Positions 53,001 to 62,750 of a DNA stretch of 64,000 bases are shown here, piece after piece (the stretch's first letter is position 1; the number at the start of each line of letters is the position of its first letter). The DNA is from Gordionus sp. m RMFG-2023 (Eukaryota > Nematomorpha > Gordioida > Chordodea > Parachordodidae). The notes beneath the pieces were generated by a model. That model searched no databases. It saw only the letters and a list, made by a program, of their open reading frames with translations, and was not told where the DNA came from. The stretch is taken from contig NC_088777.1 in assembly GCF_954871325.1 (NCBI RefSeq), positions 38,727,366 through 38,791,365 of the forward strand. Direction: 5' to 3'. Position numbers and translations under genes: made by a program.

Positions 53001-56000
53001 TAATTAAGGACAATGGTACTAATTTTACCAGCCATTTATTTAAAAAATTTTGTGAAGATCATGGAATAGATCACATACTCACAGCACCGCATCACCAACA
53101 ATCAAATGGGCAATGTGAACGCTTGATAAGAACGATGAAAATGAGCATGAAAAAAAACATGGAAAACAACAAGAAAATAGATGTGGACATTGCGATGGAA
53201 AAATTTTTGTTCAATTATAGAAACACGCCTAATGATACAAGATACCTAGCAAATTGATTTTTCAATAACAATGAGGACTAAATGGGATTTAATCAAACCA
53301 ATGGAAGAAAAAGAAAATATATTAAAGAGGAAAATATCGGTCAATAGAGATATAGATGTAGGAGAGAAAATTTGGTAGAAAACGTTTAAAGAAAATATTT
53401 GGGACAAAGGAATGGTAATACAAAAAGAAGGAAACGTAACGTACAGAATAGACAATGGACATCATGTAATTAGGAGACATTTGGATCAAATAAAGAAGAG
53501 AGCATCGATAGATAATACTGAAAAAATTTTAAGAGGGGGAAGAAGTGAACAAGTTCAAGTTCAACAAAATTCGAAAATTCAAAATCAAGTTCAAAATTCG
53601 AAAATACAAAGTCAAGTTCAAAAGCGAGAATATGACCTACGACATAGAAAATGATTGTTATAAATAAATAAAAATTTTGTAAAAAAAAATATATATATAA
53701 AATTTTAAAAGAGAAATGGGATGGTCAATACGAACAGCAAATCTACTAGCAATGTTCAACCAACGACGTTTCAACAATGATGTTCAACCAACTATGTTTC
53801 ATAAAAGATGTTCGATAATCAAGAATCAAATGGTCAAACAAACAATCTGAACAAGTGACTAATGGAGAAATTGAGATACGAATGACTGGAAGAAACTGAG
53901 AAAAAAAGAGATTTAAAAAAAGAGGGAAATGTTAATTATAATATAAAAAATTTATATTTTTCTTTCTTTTTAAATTTATTTAATGACATTTTTTTCTTTT
54001 TGTGAAATATATTTTGTGCAAAAAGATATCGTATTTGTATATGTAAAACGTTAAAATAACTTTTCTTAAAGTAATCTTAAAACAAATTGTAAATTGTAAC
54101 TTTTCTTAAAGTAACCTTAAAACAAATTGTAAATTGTATATAAGTACTAAAATAATAATATATATAGTTGTAAAATTTTCAATATCTTTAATAGTAATAG
54201 TAATAAAAATAAAGATAAATTAAATATTAGATTTAAAATAAATTTTTTTCTTTTTCTTTACCTGCCTTCTATGAAAATAACAGTTAAGGTTAACGAAACC
54301 CTTTAATATTTCTCCAAATTTCAGGAAAGTAGTCAACTTTGGTCCAGATTGGCCGGCAAAATAATTAGATTCAATTTAGTTTCTAAATTTAATCATCTGA
54401 ATGCACCCGATCATTTTTTGAATTGTGGAGCAGTATGGAACGGGTTCGGTTGACATTTACTAATATAGTGTAAAAGTATCTTAATTCCACCAGATAATTT
54501 ATTTAATTCTTTTACCAGGCCACCTAATCAATATGTTTTGTGATTTATTTTCAGAATAACTATTTAATATTATTTAACAACTCTACTCCAGATCAATTAA
54601 TTGTTTGTTAAATTTAAATTTTAGGATGATAGAATAAAAATTATTGTATGGCTGATACGTCATGAATTGATTATTCAATTGCATACATATATTTACCTCA
54701 AACCAAGTTCCGGGAGTTCAAATTATGAAGAAAAGTTTATTTCACCGGCACCGAAATCTCAAATACAAAGTAAACTATATTTTACCTTACATTATCAAAT
54801 TTTTATATATAATTGTGTTATTTTTTTAAAAAAAACCATTTTTTACAAAATAAGCCAACATCGTTATAAATCTTAATTAATTGGGCCAAAAAGTGATGAG
54901 GAAAATAGCAATAAAAATAATATCCATTTTTATAGACAAATATTTCGTTTATGCATAAGCATAAGCTATTCTATAAAATCAATAATTAAAATAGAAATCT
55001 TCAAGGCCGGGCCGAAAAAATTTTTAAAAAAAATCCGGGCCGTGCAAATGGTATAGCTGCCTGTTTCTGAATTAAAGATTGTTATAGTGATACATTATAT
55101 ATATTTTTTAAGTGAACTATCGATATTAGAATGAGATTCAAAATAATCTTGTAAGCATATTGAATTTTTAGTATCTTTGAATGAAAGCACAAGTTATGAG
55201 ATGATAATTAGTTAGGTGATTATTAAAATTTAATTTTATAAATTACTCATTGAGAATCTTAATTGTGAAAACTTTTTAGAATTTTTATAACTATGTTTCA
55301 AATCAGATTTAATTATTTTAAATAATAACACCAAAATGGAAACTTTTTGATAACATTTGGGCGACACCAAAAAATTTTAACAAAATAATATAAATTTAAA
55401 TATAAATATAAGTATAACTTTCCAGGCAATGATATAATTCAGCAATTTAGAACCGAGCTTTCTTTATATAATACTATGGGATAAATAGTTAAGTAAGATA
55501 ATTTTTGATTTCTAAAGATATATATTTGCGGTAAAATGTGACAAATATATTATAACCGGGCCTGGGGAAGCGATACGCTTCATCTATAACCTTCCATTCT
55601 ATAATAACGGATATTATTAATTTCATCTTTAAACGAACTGGAGGAACTTATCCATTTTTTAAAAAAGTTTAAATATGAGCTAACTCAAAAGATTCATGAA
55701 ACATATTACTGTATTTTTAAACTGACTTGACTTTGAATATTTACCATAACGGATCCAATGTTTATATTAAACCTATATATTTATAAATTTTCTACATATT
55801 TTATAATGTTATTTATTTGCTTATTTTTATTTAAAAATTTTTTTTTTCTTGTAGATTTATATTCCAGTGAAAAAGAGGTGTCTCAAGATGTTATAAATAC
55901 TCTGCGCCCCGCAAAAAAATATACCATGTTATTTAAAAAGTATGAAATATAAGTGGTGTTAATTAGCATTCTTTTCTTCAATTCTTAACTACATCCGGAA

Positions 56001-59000
56001 ACCGGGATAAATCTAGAAACCAGAACCTGGAGCCCTTTTTAAAAATTTTTAAGTACCAGAACCCATTTTAAAATTTTCAGGAATCGATCTACCAAAAATG
56101 CAAGTAATTTTATATATATTCTTTAAAATGTCGCGGTTAGGGATGTACCATTTTTATCGCATCGAGCCGATGTTTCATCTTTATTAAATATCAGTTATCG
56201 GCCTATATTATAAAGTTTTACGATCCGATAAATGGCATCTTAATTTTTAAAAAATTGCATCTTATATAAATAAGATATTATAAATTTTTTAAAAAAGTTA
56301 TAGATGTTATACTATTAAAAAGTGTCTGAGATGATTAAATGTATGCATAGAAATTAAAACGATGTATGCTTACAGAATACAAATCAGATATGATATCGGA
56401 TCGGTAAATGTCCGTTATCAATTTAATATCAGATCGGCGGCACCCCTAGTCGTGGTGATTCATTTTAGAAGGTTTAGTTATTAAAAAATTTTGGTTTCTC
56501 TAATAGAGTATGGAACCGGAACCCCGTCAAACTTAGGAACCGAACCAGAATCCTTTTTCGTTCTGGTTCCAAACTTTGACTATATATCATACAATTGTTA
56601 TTATAAAAAAATTAATGATGCACCTATATTATTCTAAATTTTTTTAAAAATCATTTTGATAAATGGAAAGAAACCCTTAATATAAAATAAAATATTTTTG
56701 TAAACCGTATTTTCATTAAATTCTATGTAGACTACTTTTTTAAAAGTGAGACAACTGCACGATTTGCGGATATTATTGGATATGCAGGCTCATGATAACC
56801 CAACCTTTTCAAATTTACATGCTTGTAACAGACTTATATATATCTAATTTGAATATATAGTATTCTGCGTTATAATGTACAAATTTTGGTTATTAATGAA
56901 GTTTTACTATCTTAATAAATTTATAAATTTTTAAAATTAATTTGAATACCCAGATCTTTATTGTATTCTTTCTATATATAATGCGGTACACCCAATATTT
57001 TATTTTGGAATCCTTCCGAAAATGGCTGGGGGTATATCTGTTCATTAGGTTCCAGATTTTAGTTCCGGTTCTAAACTCTGGTTTAAACTTAGCTTGGACC
57101 CACCCTTGTAATACAGCATTGGCGTTGCTTGTTATGAACTAATCTTAATATTCAAATTTCATTAAACCAAGAAGAGTATTATGATAGTGGAGACCGGGGA
57201 TGGTTGGGATGCTTTTCGTTCAAGGATGAATAATTTCAATAATATTAGAGTAATCTGAATAAGTAAAATATCTTGTGAATCCTAAAAATATAGGCTATTT
57301 GAAATAATTAATATATAGTTAATAAAGACTATATTTTTTAAAAATTGAATTAAAAAAAATTTTTTTTTTTGTTTTAACCAAGACAGATTCTATGTACTCC
57401 AGGACACACATATGTGATAATTGATCCACTCATGAAATAGAAGTCATAAATTAAAAAATTAAAATAAGCATTCCAGTAAGACTAGATACTATAACACATT
57501 TGATTTTATTGATAATATTGTAATTCATAACAGTCGCCGGGGTGGCCCAGTGGTGTATGATGTATGCTTGGAAACCGAAGGTCCCAGGTTCAATCCTGGT
57601 ACAAAAACTAAAAATTTTCAGGTTTTTCTTCGATAGCGGATGTGTATAGACATTATGATATGATAAATTTCTGAGCTGAGAAATGTCACCCCGGTTACCG
57701 ACAGGCTTGGACAGCCGGGTGCTAGTATACTTGTCCAATAAACCATATAAGACGACCAGCTGAACTCTTGGGTCATTAAAGGATGATAACGATTTCTTGG
57801 CCAGGGCTAGGATAATGGTGACCTCGGGGGCCGTTCAAGCTCAATGTCTACCAAGTTACAATGGACTTGATAGCAATACTCCGGTGGGAGATCCATCGGG
57901 ATTGATACTCTGGTGGGAGATAAAAATTTCGATAAGAATACTCCGGTGGGATATCTGTCGATTTGATACTACGGTGGGATATCTGTCGATAGCCATACTC
58001 TAGTGGATCCAGAGAGAATCGATCAGAAATATAAATTAGATAAAAATAGATAGCATGAATAATAAAGTGGAGAGATATTGGAGCTTACCACCAGAAAAGG
58101 TGAAAGCTAAAAAGAAAAAAAATTGTAATTTATAACAAATAACTGTATAAAAAAAAATTTCGTAAAATTTGGGAAATTTATTTTGGTAAAAAGAAATTTT
58201 TTTAAACATAAACATTTAATTACATGCACGTAAAAAATTATCAAATTTGGCACAACTTCCATGTTCTTTCCAATACAACCCATGCATTGGTACCCCCTGT
58301 GACATATAATGCAAATATTTACATTTATTTTTTTAATATTTGTAGTAGATCTAGACTACTTTTCATTTCCCATGTTATTACCCAGTGATATTAAGTTTTT
58401 TTAATATTTTATCCCTACTTTTTTTATTATTTATTTTTAATAATTTTCTTATAGGGTGAAGATGTAAATATTTCTGTTTCCCTTCCATTGTTGTCTATAT
58501 TTCTCACAAGCTCGGGAAGTGTATATTCTCAATATAAAATAAATTATCTTCTTAATATTGACTTACATCATTATAATCTGAGTGGTTGTAGCCTCTTGTT
58601 GCTCTGAGGCCGGTAAGGTGTTATCTAAATTTACAGGGTTCGAAATATTTAATAGTTCGGGTGGGTGATGATTGTTATAATGTTGTCTGTCTATTGTCTT
58701 TAAAAATTATGGGTAAATGATCACTTTCTTCGAATATATCAGGATCTCAAATGATTTAACAATGTTTTTAATAGTTAGGGCGAGTGGCAATATATTTTTT
58801 TTACTACTTTAGGAGCCATAAATAGTAAATAATTTATTTGGTTGCTTCCAGAGCCTACGAAATGATTAAAATATTTTTTTAATAGTCCAAAAATGCACTT
58901 GTCATGAGGATGAATTTTATGAGTTGTATGGAGGTAATGATAGTAAGATAATGCCTGATTTTAAGCAAAAATCAATAGCACCACAAATTGGTGCGACCTA

Positions 59001-62000
59001 TGATTGTCTAGAATCAATAACACAGGCTTTTCAGGTAGTGGCATCACATGATCTACAAAATGTTCTAAATAATTTATAAATTTTTATTCTTGTATCCAAC
59101 CTGACTCATTTAAGCTGCCTATACAACCATTAGGTTCATATCTTATAAAATGGTCAAAAAACTTTTTTTGGTAAAAGGAACATAGGCAGGGTGGCATTCC
59201 CTACATCAGTAATAGCTAGAACATTGGTATTAGGGTTCCACTCTTAGCGGATGCCATAACTGCAACTTGCTTTTGAGACCTTTCCGAGCTATTATTTTAC
59301 TGGGATTTTGGATGTTATTCCACTTTCATCCATATTGTATATTGCTGATGATGAAAACTTATATTTATCATGCTACTTGATAGGCCAATTCGTTAACCTA
59401 AATATAATGCATAATATAACAAAAGTATTTAAATTTTTATATTTATAATTTTTAAAAAAATTTATGAATTAATATTTTATATGCCTTATTAAGGTAAAAA
59501 GCCCTTTATAGGCTCAATAAAATAAAGTTTTATTAAACTCTTGTTTATAGATTATAGTAATATTATATTTTAGAATATAACACATAGAACAATATATTAT
59601 AGTTAATAAAAATTTATTTTATTAAGGCCATTTCCAGACAGAACGTTTTTTCAGAGCGATATTTGAGAAATGTTACCAGCAATTTTTTATTTCCAAACAA
59701 AGGATACTAACTTGAAGAGTTGTTAAAGTATCTAGATATAAAAATTGGGTATCTGTATCTAGATAGATTTTTGATTAAAGTATCTGTATCTAGATATTAT
59801 TTTAGAGGTATCTGTATCTGTTTTTAGATACATTTTGACATACTTTTATTTAACGCTTTTTTATATTATAAATAAAAATACTTGAATGCAAAATTTATTT
59901 TATTTCATATGAGCATATAACTTAATATTAATATATAAATATTAAAAAATAATAAGACTACTATAATAAAAAATTATAATATATAAAATATTAAAACTTA
60001 TATATAAAAAAAATATATAAATATTTATTAAATTTTATGTCCGAGTTATCAATAACAAGCAAATTCATATATTTATTACAATCCATCTCAAGCCATTTTT
60101 ATTTGCAATGGAATTGGTATTTTATTTTATTATATTAATTTTTGTTCTAGATTAATATTGATGAAGAAGATGGTATAATCAATGACGACATTCTTCCATG
60201 GCCAATTTATGGACCATATTTTAAAAATAATATCTCAAAATAAAGAAAACAAACCTCTGATAGTAAAATGTTTGCCATGTCTACCAAAAAATACGCAAAT
60301 TTCAGTTGGCATTACCTCAACTTGCAACATGATAAAACATTTAAGGATATAGATACTAAATAAATGTTTACAATTGTAATTTTAAATGTTAAGAGAAAAT
60401 ATCAAACACTCTTAATCAAAATAAAAAGGTGGTAGGAGAAGAAATCTAAGAAAATAATGGACTAGGCTCATCGTCCATTGATATTTTTTCCAAGAGACCT
60501 CAGACTTTAACCCAAACCACTTTAGATGATTTAATAACTGATTTTATTATAGATAGCATTCTGCCATTTTCAATTATTGAAAATACTTCATTTATAAAAA
60601 TGATCAAAACAAACTCCACAAAAAGATATAATTTGCCAACAGACAGTGGTTGTTAGAATTTCCCAAAGATGGGAAAATGAAAAGAAAGAAATCATAAAAA
60701 GTCTAATAGAACCATCGCCAATGTGCACAACAGCAGATTGTTGGAGTGCCTATCGTTGGTATAGCTAACATTTAAATTTGTATAATAATTCAATTACGAA
60801 CAAATTATTTGAGCAGTTTTAAGAAATGTTAATTTTTAGTTCATACATACAAACAAGTTTGGAAAGAAAAAATGTCTTTACAGATTAAAGAGGATACCTT
60901 AATGATCAAATTTTGAAAATATTTTATTACTGAAATCTAATAATTATTTATAATCATTTAATCATATATTTTCATATATTATATTATTTTATTAATGAAA
61001 TCTAATAATTATTTATATTAATCATATATTATATTAATATCTAAAAATCATTTAAATGCTATATCGAGTCAATAAATTTTTTAGCTCATTTCATGAATTT
61101 TCATAATAAAATTCTAATTTAGGTTTATTCAAAGCTTATATAAGAGTATAATAAAAATTGTATCTGTATCTAGATACATTTAAAATTGTATCTGTATCAA
61201 GATAACTTTTTAGAAGCTATATCTGTATCCTAGTTAAATTTTTAGACGATGTATCTTTTTCTTATCTAGATCCATTTAAAAAGTATCTTTTACCAACTCT
61301 GCAACTTGTTTAATTTTTTTATAAAAATAACAATAGAGAATCACATTTCGAGGCCATTTAATCGTTATTAAAATCAAACCAGTTTGTTTTCTAATTAAAA
61401 AAATAGGGATCGGGATTGCTTTTTTTAAAATATCATATATAAAAAAATTAATTCGACTAGTTATTTTTTTTTTGGATAACTGGTAACATTACCCAAAAAC
61501 CGCTTTGAACGTTCTGCCTGGAAATGGCTTAAGCCTATAAAGGACTGCAATATAGTTATGGTTATTAAATATTTAGAACCCTGTAGATATAGCTAATAAC
61601 ACCTTACCTGCCTCGTAGCCACAAGAGGCAACAATCTCTCAAGATTATAATGGAAGTCAATAATTTATTTGTATATTGAGAATATATATCCACTTCCTGA
61701 GCTTGTGAGAAATATAGACAATAAAAGAAGGAAACGATAGAAATATTTACATCTTCACCCTATAAGAAAATGCTATTACCAAATTTTATAATAAATAAGT
61801 AGAGATAAAATAACAAAAAACTTATATTACCTCTGGGTAATAACACAGGAAATGAAAAGCATCCAGATTGACTACAAATATTAAAATAAATAATGAAAAT
61901 ATTTACATATATGTCACAAAAAATATAAAAAAATATGAAAAGGAAGATTGGTATCAATTGAGTTGTATTGGATGGACATACGGGATAATTTTTTTTATTA

Positions 62001-62750
62001 GCATTAAATATAATTAAATACTTATCTTTCACTATGTTTATGTTTAAAAAAAAAATTTTTTTTACCAAAATAAATCTCTTAAAATTTTATGAAATTTTTT
62101 TATTATGAATTACAATATTAACAATAAAATCAAATGTGTTATAGTCTCTAGTCTTACTGGAATACTGATTTCAAATTTATTTAGGTTCTATTTCATGAGT
62201 AGACCAACTATCACATATGAGCGTCCCTAATTACACAGAATCTGTAATGGTTAGAACAAATAGATTTTTTTTAAATTCAATTTTTAAAAAAATATAGTCT
62301 TCAAATATATATTGATTATTTCAAATAGCCTATACTTTTGAGATTCAGGATGTTTTACTCATTCAGATTAGTCTAATATTATTGAAATTATTCTGGTTTG
62401 AACGAAAAGTGTCCCAACCATCCCCGATCTCCCCTACAATGACTTTATACTGCATTGCTGGCTTTATCCATGGAAAATTGTTTTTGGTTTATACGTGTAA
62501 TTAACGTGTTAAGCATTATCCTAAAAAATATTATGATTTGAACCAATGCCGAGCTCAAAACCGACCATTTACTAAATATTCGATTATAGTTAATTTATTT
62601 TTTAGATTAATGGGATATTTTAATGGTCTATTTCATATTGAAGAGATTATGTTCCTGGAACATATTAAAAGATCGACATTGATGTCCTGCCTTGAAAACT
62701 TTAAGGATTCGCTTATATTTATAAAACATTATGATGATAAATTACGTTAA
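41038..62750 (+). CDS. NPRL3: NPRL3, GATOR1 complex subunit (10 exons)
   Basis: Exons: 41038-41134, 41176-41251, 41379-41752, 41797-41999, 42042-42197, 46433-46539, 46596-46743, 54625-54769, 55855-55939, 62606-62750. All introns are GT-AG and phases agree, giving 512 codons including TAA (511 residues; animal NPRL3 is about 500-570). Matches along the protein: FFAVSGSRGDRILFKYPY (10-27, N-terminal longin-like domain), FKLFEVKIDDVNYVGYP, IQSFNIVFAF, LVHLGQCRIIYPLCETNIYV, LLAKF, LIIQLHTYIYL (402-412), and YFNGLFHIEEIM (468-479) near the end. With NPRL2 and DEPDC5 it forms GATOR1, which acts as GAP on RagA/B at the lysosome and restrains TORC1 when amino acids are scarce. An in-frame stop precedes the ATG. 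Introns 5, 7 and 9 (4.2, 7.9 and 6.7 kb) are packed with transposons, the others are mostly 41-127 bases. A short loop after LLAKF is shorter than in other animals, so one small exon in intron 7 may have been missed. Confidence 0.88.
43148..43350 (-). mobile_element. 203-bp hAT MITE related to the giant hAT
   Basis: Lies in NPRL3 intron 5. One end is TAGTTTTGTTAAACCG, the other, inverted, TAGTGTTGTTAAACAGCTCG, the same terminus as the element at 2813. GCCGAAAC and GCCTAAAC flank it (7 of 8 identical). Inside is AATATTGAGTTAGCCG paired with CGCCTCAATATT. Related copies are at 63817-64000 and 9869-10030, with a fragment near 8190. Confidence 0.75.
43735..44030. repeat. Decayed CGAAT-rich repeat with a short tandem duplication
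   Basis: TACGAATAATAAAAACAT occurs twice within about 35 bases, followed by CGATTCTTCGAATATTTG and spaced CGAA motifs, as in the element at 15768. The neighbouring parts of intron 5 (42198-43147, 44031-44479 and 45936-46432) show no clear feature apart from GGGGCCGGCCC at 46299. Confidence 0.4.
44480..45927 (+). mobile_element. hAT element, GTATCTAGATAC-type ends, in NPRL3 intron 5
   Basis: The perfect 8-bp target duplication TAAAAATA (5 A) lies at 44472-44479 and 45928-45935. The left end CAGAGTTTTTAAAGTATC and inverted right end CAGAGTAGTTAAAAGATAC match each other. Just inside are clustered GTATCTAGATA and GTATCTGTATC boxes on both sides. The 1.45-kb body keeps transposase fragments. It shares long stretches of sequence with 59715-61301, so both belong to one family. 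Confidence 0.88.
45490..45620 (+). pseudogene. hAT transposase C-terminal remnant
   Basis: TILSSAPVERLFSIAKNVFTD, a stop, then RGCLKNQNSENILLLKSNN: the hAT dimerisation domain with an in-frame stop. Weak BED-like remnants (KKYENFS-HYLNLQHCKTF) lie near 45105-45165. The catalytic middle is absent. Confidence 0.7.
46744..48483. other. NPRL3 intron 7, part before the Ty3 fossil
   Basis: A+T-rich with no exon or element recognised. It contains a run of about 13 G at 48137-48150 and further G-rich patches (GGGAGGGG near 48033, GGAGGGGGTGTGGG near 48206). Confidence 0.4.
48484..54250. mobile_element. Ty3/gypsy LTR-retrotransposon fossil, two head-to-head parts
   Basis: Fossil in NPRL3 intron 7. 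The longer part is on the minus strand: a gag-derived, Arg/Asn-rich stretch and an aspartic protease (51960-50920), partial reverse transcriptase (50900-50510), RNase H (50512-49960), and integrase with HHCC finger, core and C-terminal region (49953-48840). The shorter part on the + strand has RNase H (52058-52497) and integrase (52505-53654), followed by a purine-rich tract and the start of an LTR. The two parts meet at about 52058 and overlap as inverted repeats (48484-50397 and 52058-53990) that are nearly identical, so the rearrangement is recent. The fossil is broken, with several breaks in each part, and lacks a recognisable 5' LTR. The order RT-RNase H-integrase marks it as Ty3/gypsy type. 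No envelope gene seen. Confidence 0.85.
53932..54250 (+). repeat. LTR-like segment of the Ty3 fossil
   Basis: Begins TGTTAATTATAA directly after a polypurine tract (AAAAAAAGAGGGAAA), the usual start of a 3' LTR. It contains a ~40-bp tandem repeat (TAACTTTTCTTAAAGTAA) at 54056-54138 and TATATAAGTAC. The end is uncertain. The corresponding inverted start is at 48565 and only about 80 bases of it remain. From about 54250 to 54624 nothing further is recognised. Confidence 0.6.
55990..57115. repeat. Decayed GGAACCG-rich transposon remnants
   Basis: Blocks rich in GAAACCAGAACC, GGAACCGGAACC and GGTTCCAG occur near 55990-56080, 56505-56580 and 57045-57085, in NPRL3 intron 9. They resemble ends of a dispersed element also seen at 2380-2530 and 9280-9420. 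Intron 8 (54770-55854) is A+T-rich with one AAAATCCGGGCC repeat near 55025 and nothing else recognised. Confidence 0.4.
56138..56448. mobile_element. 311-bp hAT MITE
   Basis: The left end TAGGGATGTACC and inverted right end (TAGGGGTGCCGCCGATC) match at the tip. GTCGCGGT and GTCGTGGT flank it (7 of 8 identical), as expected for hAT. Inside are paired CGATCCGAT/ATCGGATCGG-type motifs. No coding frame. Confidence 0.65.
57533..58121 (+). mobile_element. tRNA-derived SINE with internal minisatellite
   Basis: The tRNA-like head has an A box TGGCCCAGTGG at 57543-57553 and a B box GGTTCAATCC at 57587-57596. The body ends in an A-rich tail (AAAAGAAAAAAA). A 16-bp target duplication, ATTGTAATTCATAACA / ATTGTAATTTATAACA, lies at 57517-57532 and 58122-58137. 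The undisturbed right arm of the pogo element shows the empty site, confirming insertion after the pogo arms formed. At 57868-58006 about five units of 30-35 bp share ATACTCCGGTGGGA. Length 589 bp, long for a SINE. No LINE partner is visible here. Confidence 0.9.
58870..59395 (-). pseudogene. pogo/Tigger DDE transposase fragment
   Basis: On the minus strand the first catalytic block reads IYNMDESGITSKIP (about 59345-59305) and the second reads LLILDNHRSH near 59020-58990, followed by a degraded LSLPPYNS-like block and IFGLLKK at the end. These are the D, D and following motifs of the DDE_1 domain in pogo-type transposases. Several stops and frameshifts separate them. The N-terminal DNA-binding part is not found. 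Confidence 0.75.
59715..61301 (+). mobile_element. hAT element, second copy of the GTATCTAGATAC family
   Basis: The left end AAGAGTTGTTAAAGTATC and inverted right end CAGAGTTGGTAAAAGATAC match the element at 44480. The flanks CTAACTTG and GCAACTTG are partly matching, so the target duplication has decayed or been misplaced by one base. Interior segments with AAATTTCAGTTGGCATTACC and GAAAATATTTTATTACTGAA are shared with 44480-45927, but this copy keeps more of the transposase. Confidence 0.8.
60495..60950 (+). pseudogene. hAT transposase fragments
   Basis: LTQTTLDDLITDFIIDSILP, FSIIENTSFIKMIKT, then in another frame QRWENEKKEIIKSL ... MCTTADCWSAYRWYS, the hAT TADxW catalytic block. It then skips to a C-terminal remnant (KNVFTD, stop, RGYLNDQ). 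Frameshifts, stops and a missing centre make it inactive. Confidence 0.7.

Larger units (their letters stand above)
59626..61528. mobile_element. TTAA-flanked element, host of a nested hAT
   Basis: GGCCATTTCCAGACAGAACG at the left matches, inverted, CGTTCTGCCTGGAAATGGC at the right. TTAA lies outside both ends (59622-59625, 61529-61532). Shared inner motif: ATGTTACCAG. Removing the nested hAT leaves only about 320 bp, so it is a MITE. TTAA duplication suggests piggyBac-like or Sola3-like mobilisation, which is inference. Confidence 0.75.
57187..62434 (-). mobile_element. pogo/Tigger-type element in NPRL3 intron 9
   Basis: The left end GTGGAGACCGGGGATGGTTG and right end, inverted, GGGGAGATCGGGGATGGTTG are flanked by TA at 57185-57186 and 62435-62436. 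Inverted arms run for about 880 bp on each side (57187-58665, interrupted by a SINE, and 61545-62434), with landmarks TGAGTAGATCAA, CCAGTAAGACTAG, CACAAGCTCGGGAAG and TAACACCTTACC. A minus-strand DDE transposase remnant lies between. The element contains three later insertions: SINE 57533-58121, TTAA element 59626-61528, and hAT 59715-61301 within the latter. Stripped of these it would be about 2.7 kb. It is not functional. Confidence 0.85.

Noticed and set aside
54330-54460. Open stretch SSQLWSRLAGKIIRFNLVSKF as the missing NPRL3 loop exon
   Set aside because: No resemblance to the NPRL3 loop and no suitable donor in phase.
56942-57142. 66-codon + strand frame
   Set aside because: Runs through decayed transposon sequence and has no family resemblance.
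57533-57610. Functional tRNA gene
   Set aside because: A and B boxes are present but no stable cloverleaf with matching acceptor stem was seen, and the unit has SINE body, A-rich tail and target duplication.
61760-62068. 102-codon minus-strand frame with hydrophobic residues
   Set aside because: It lies in the right inverted arm of the pogo element and is not kept in the left arm.
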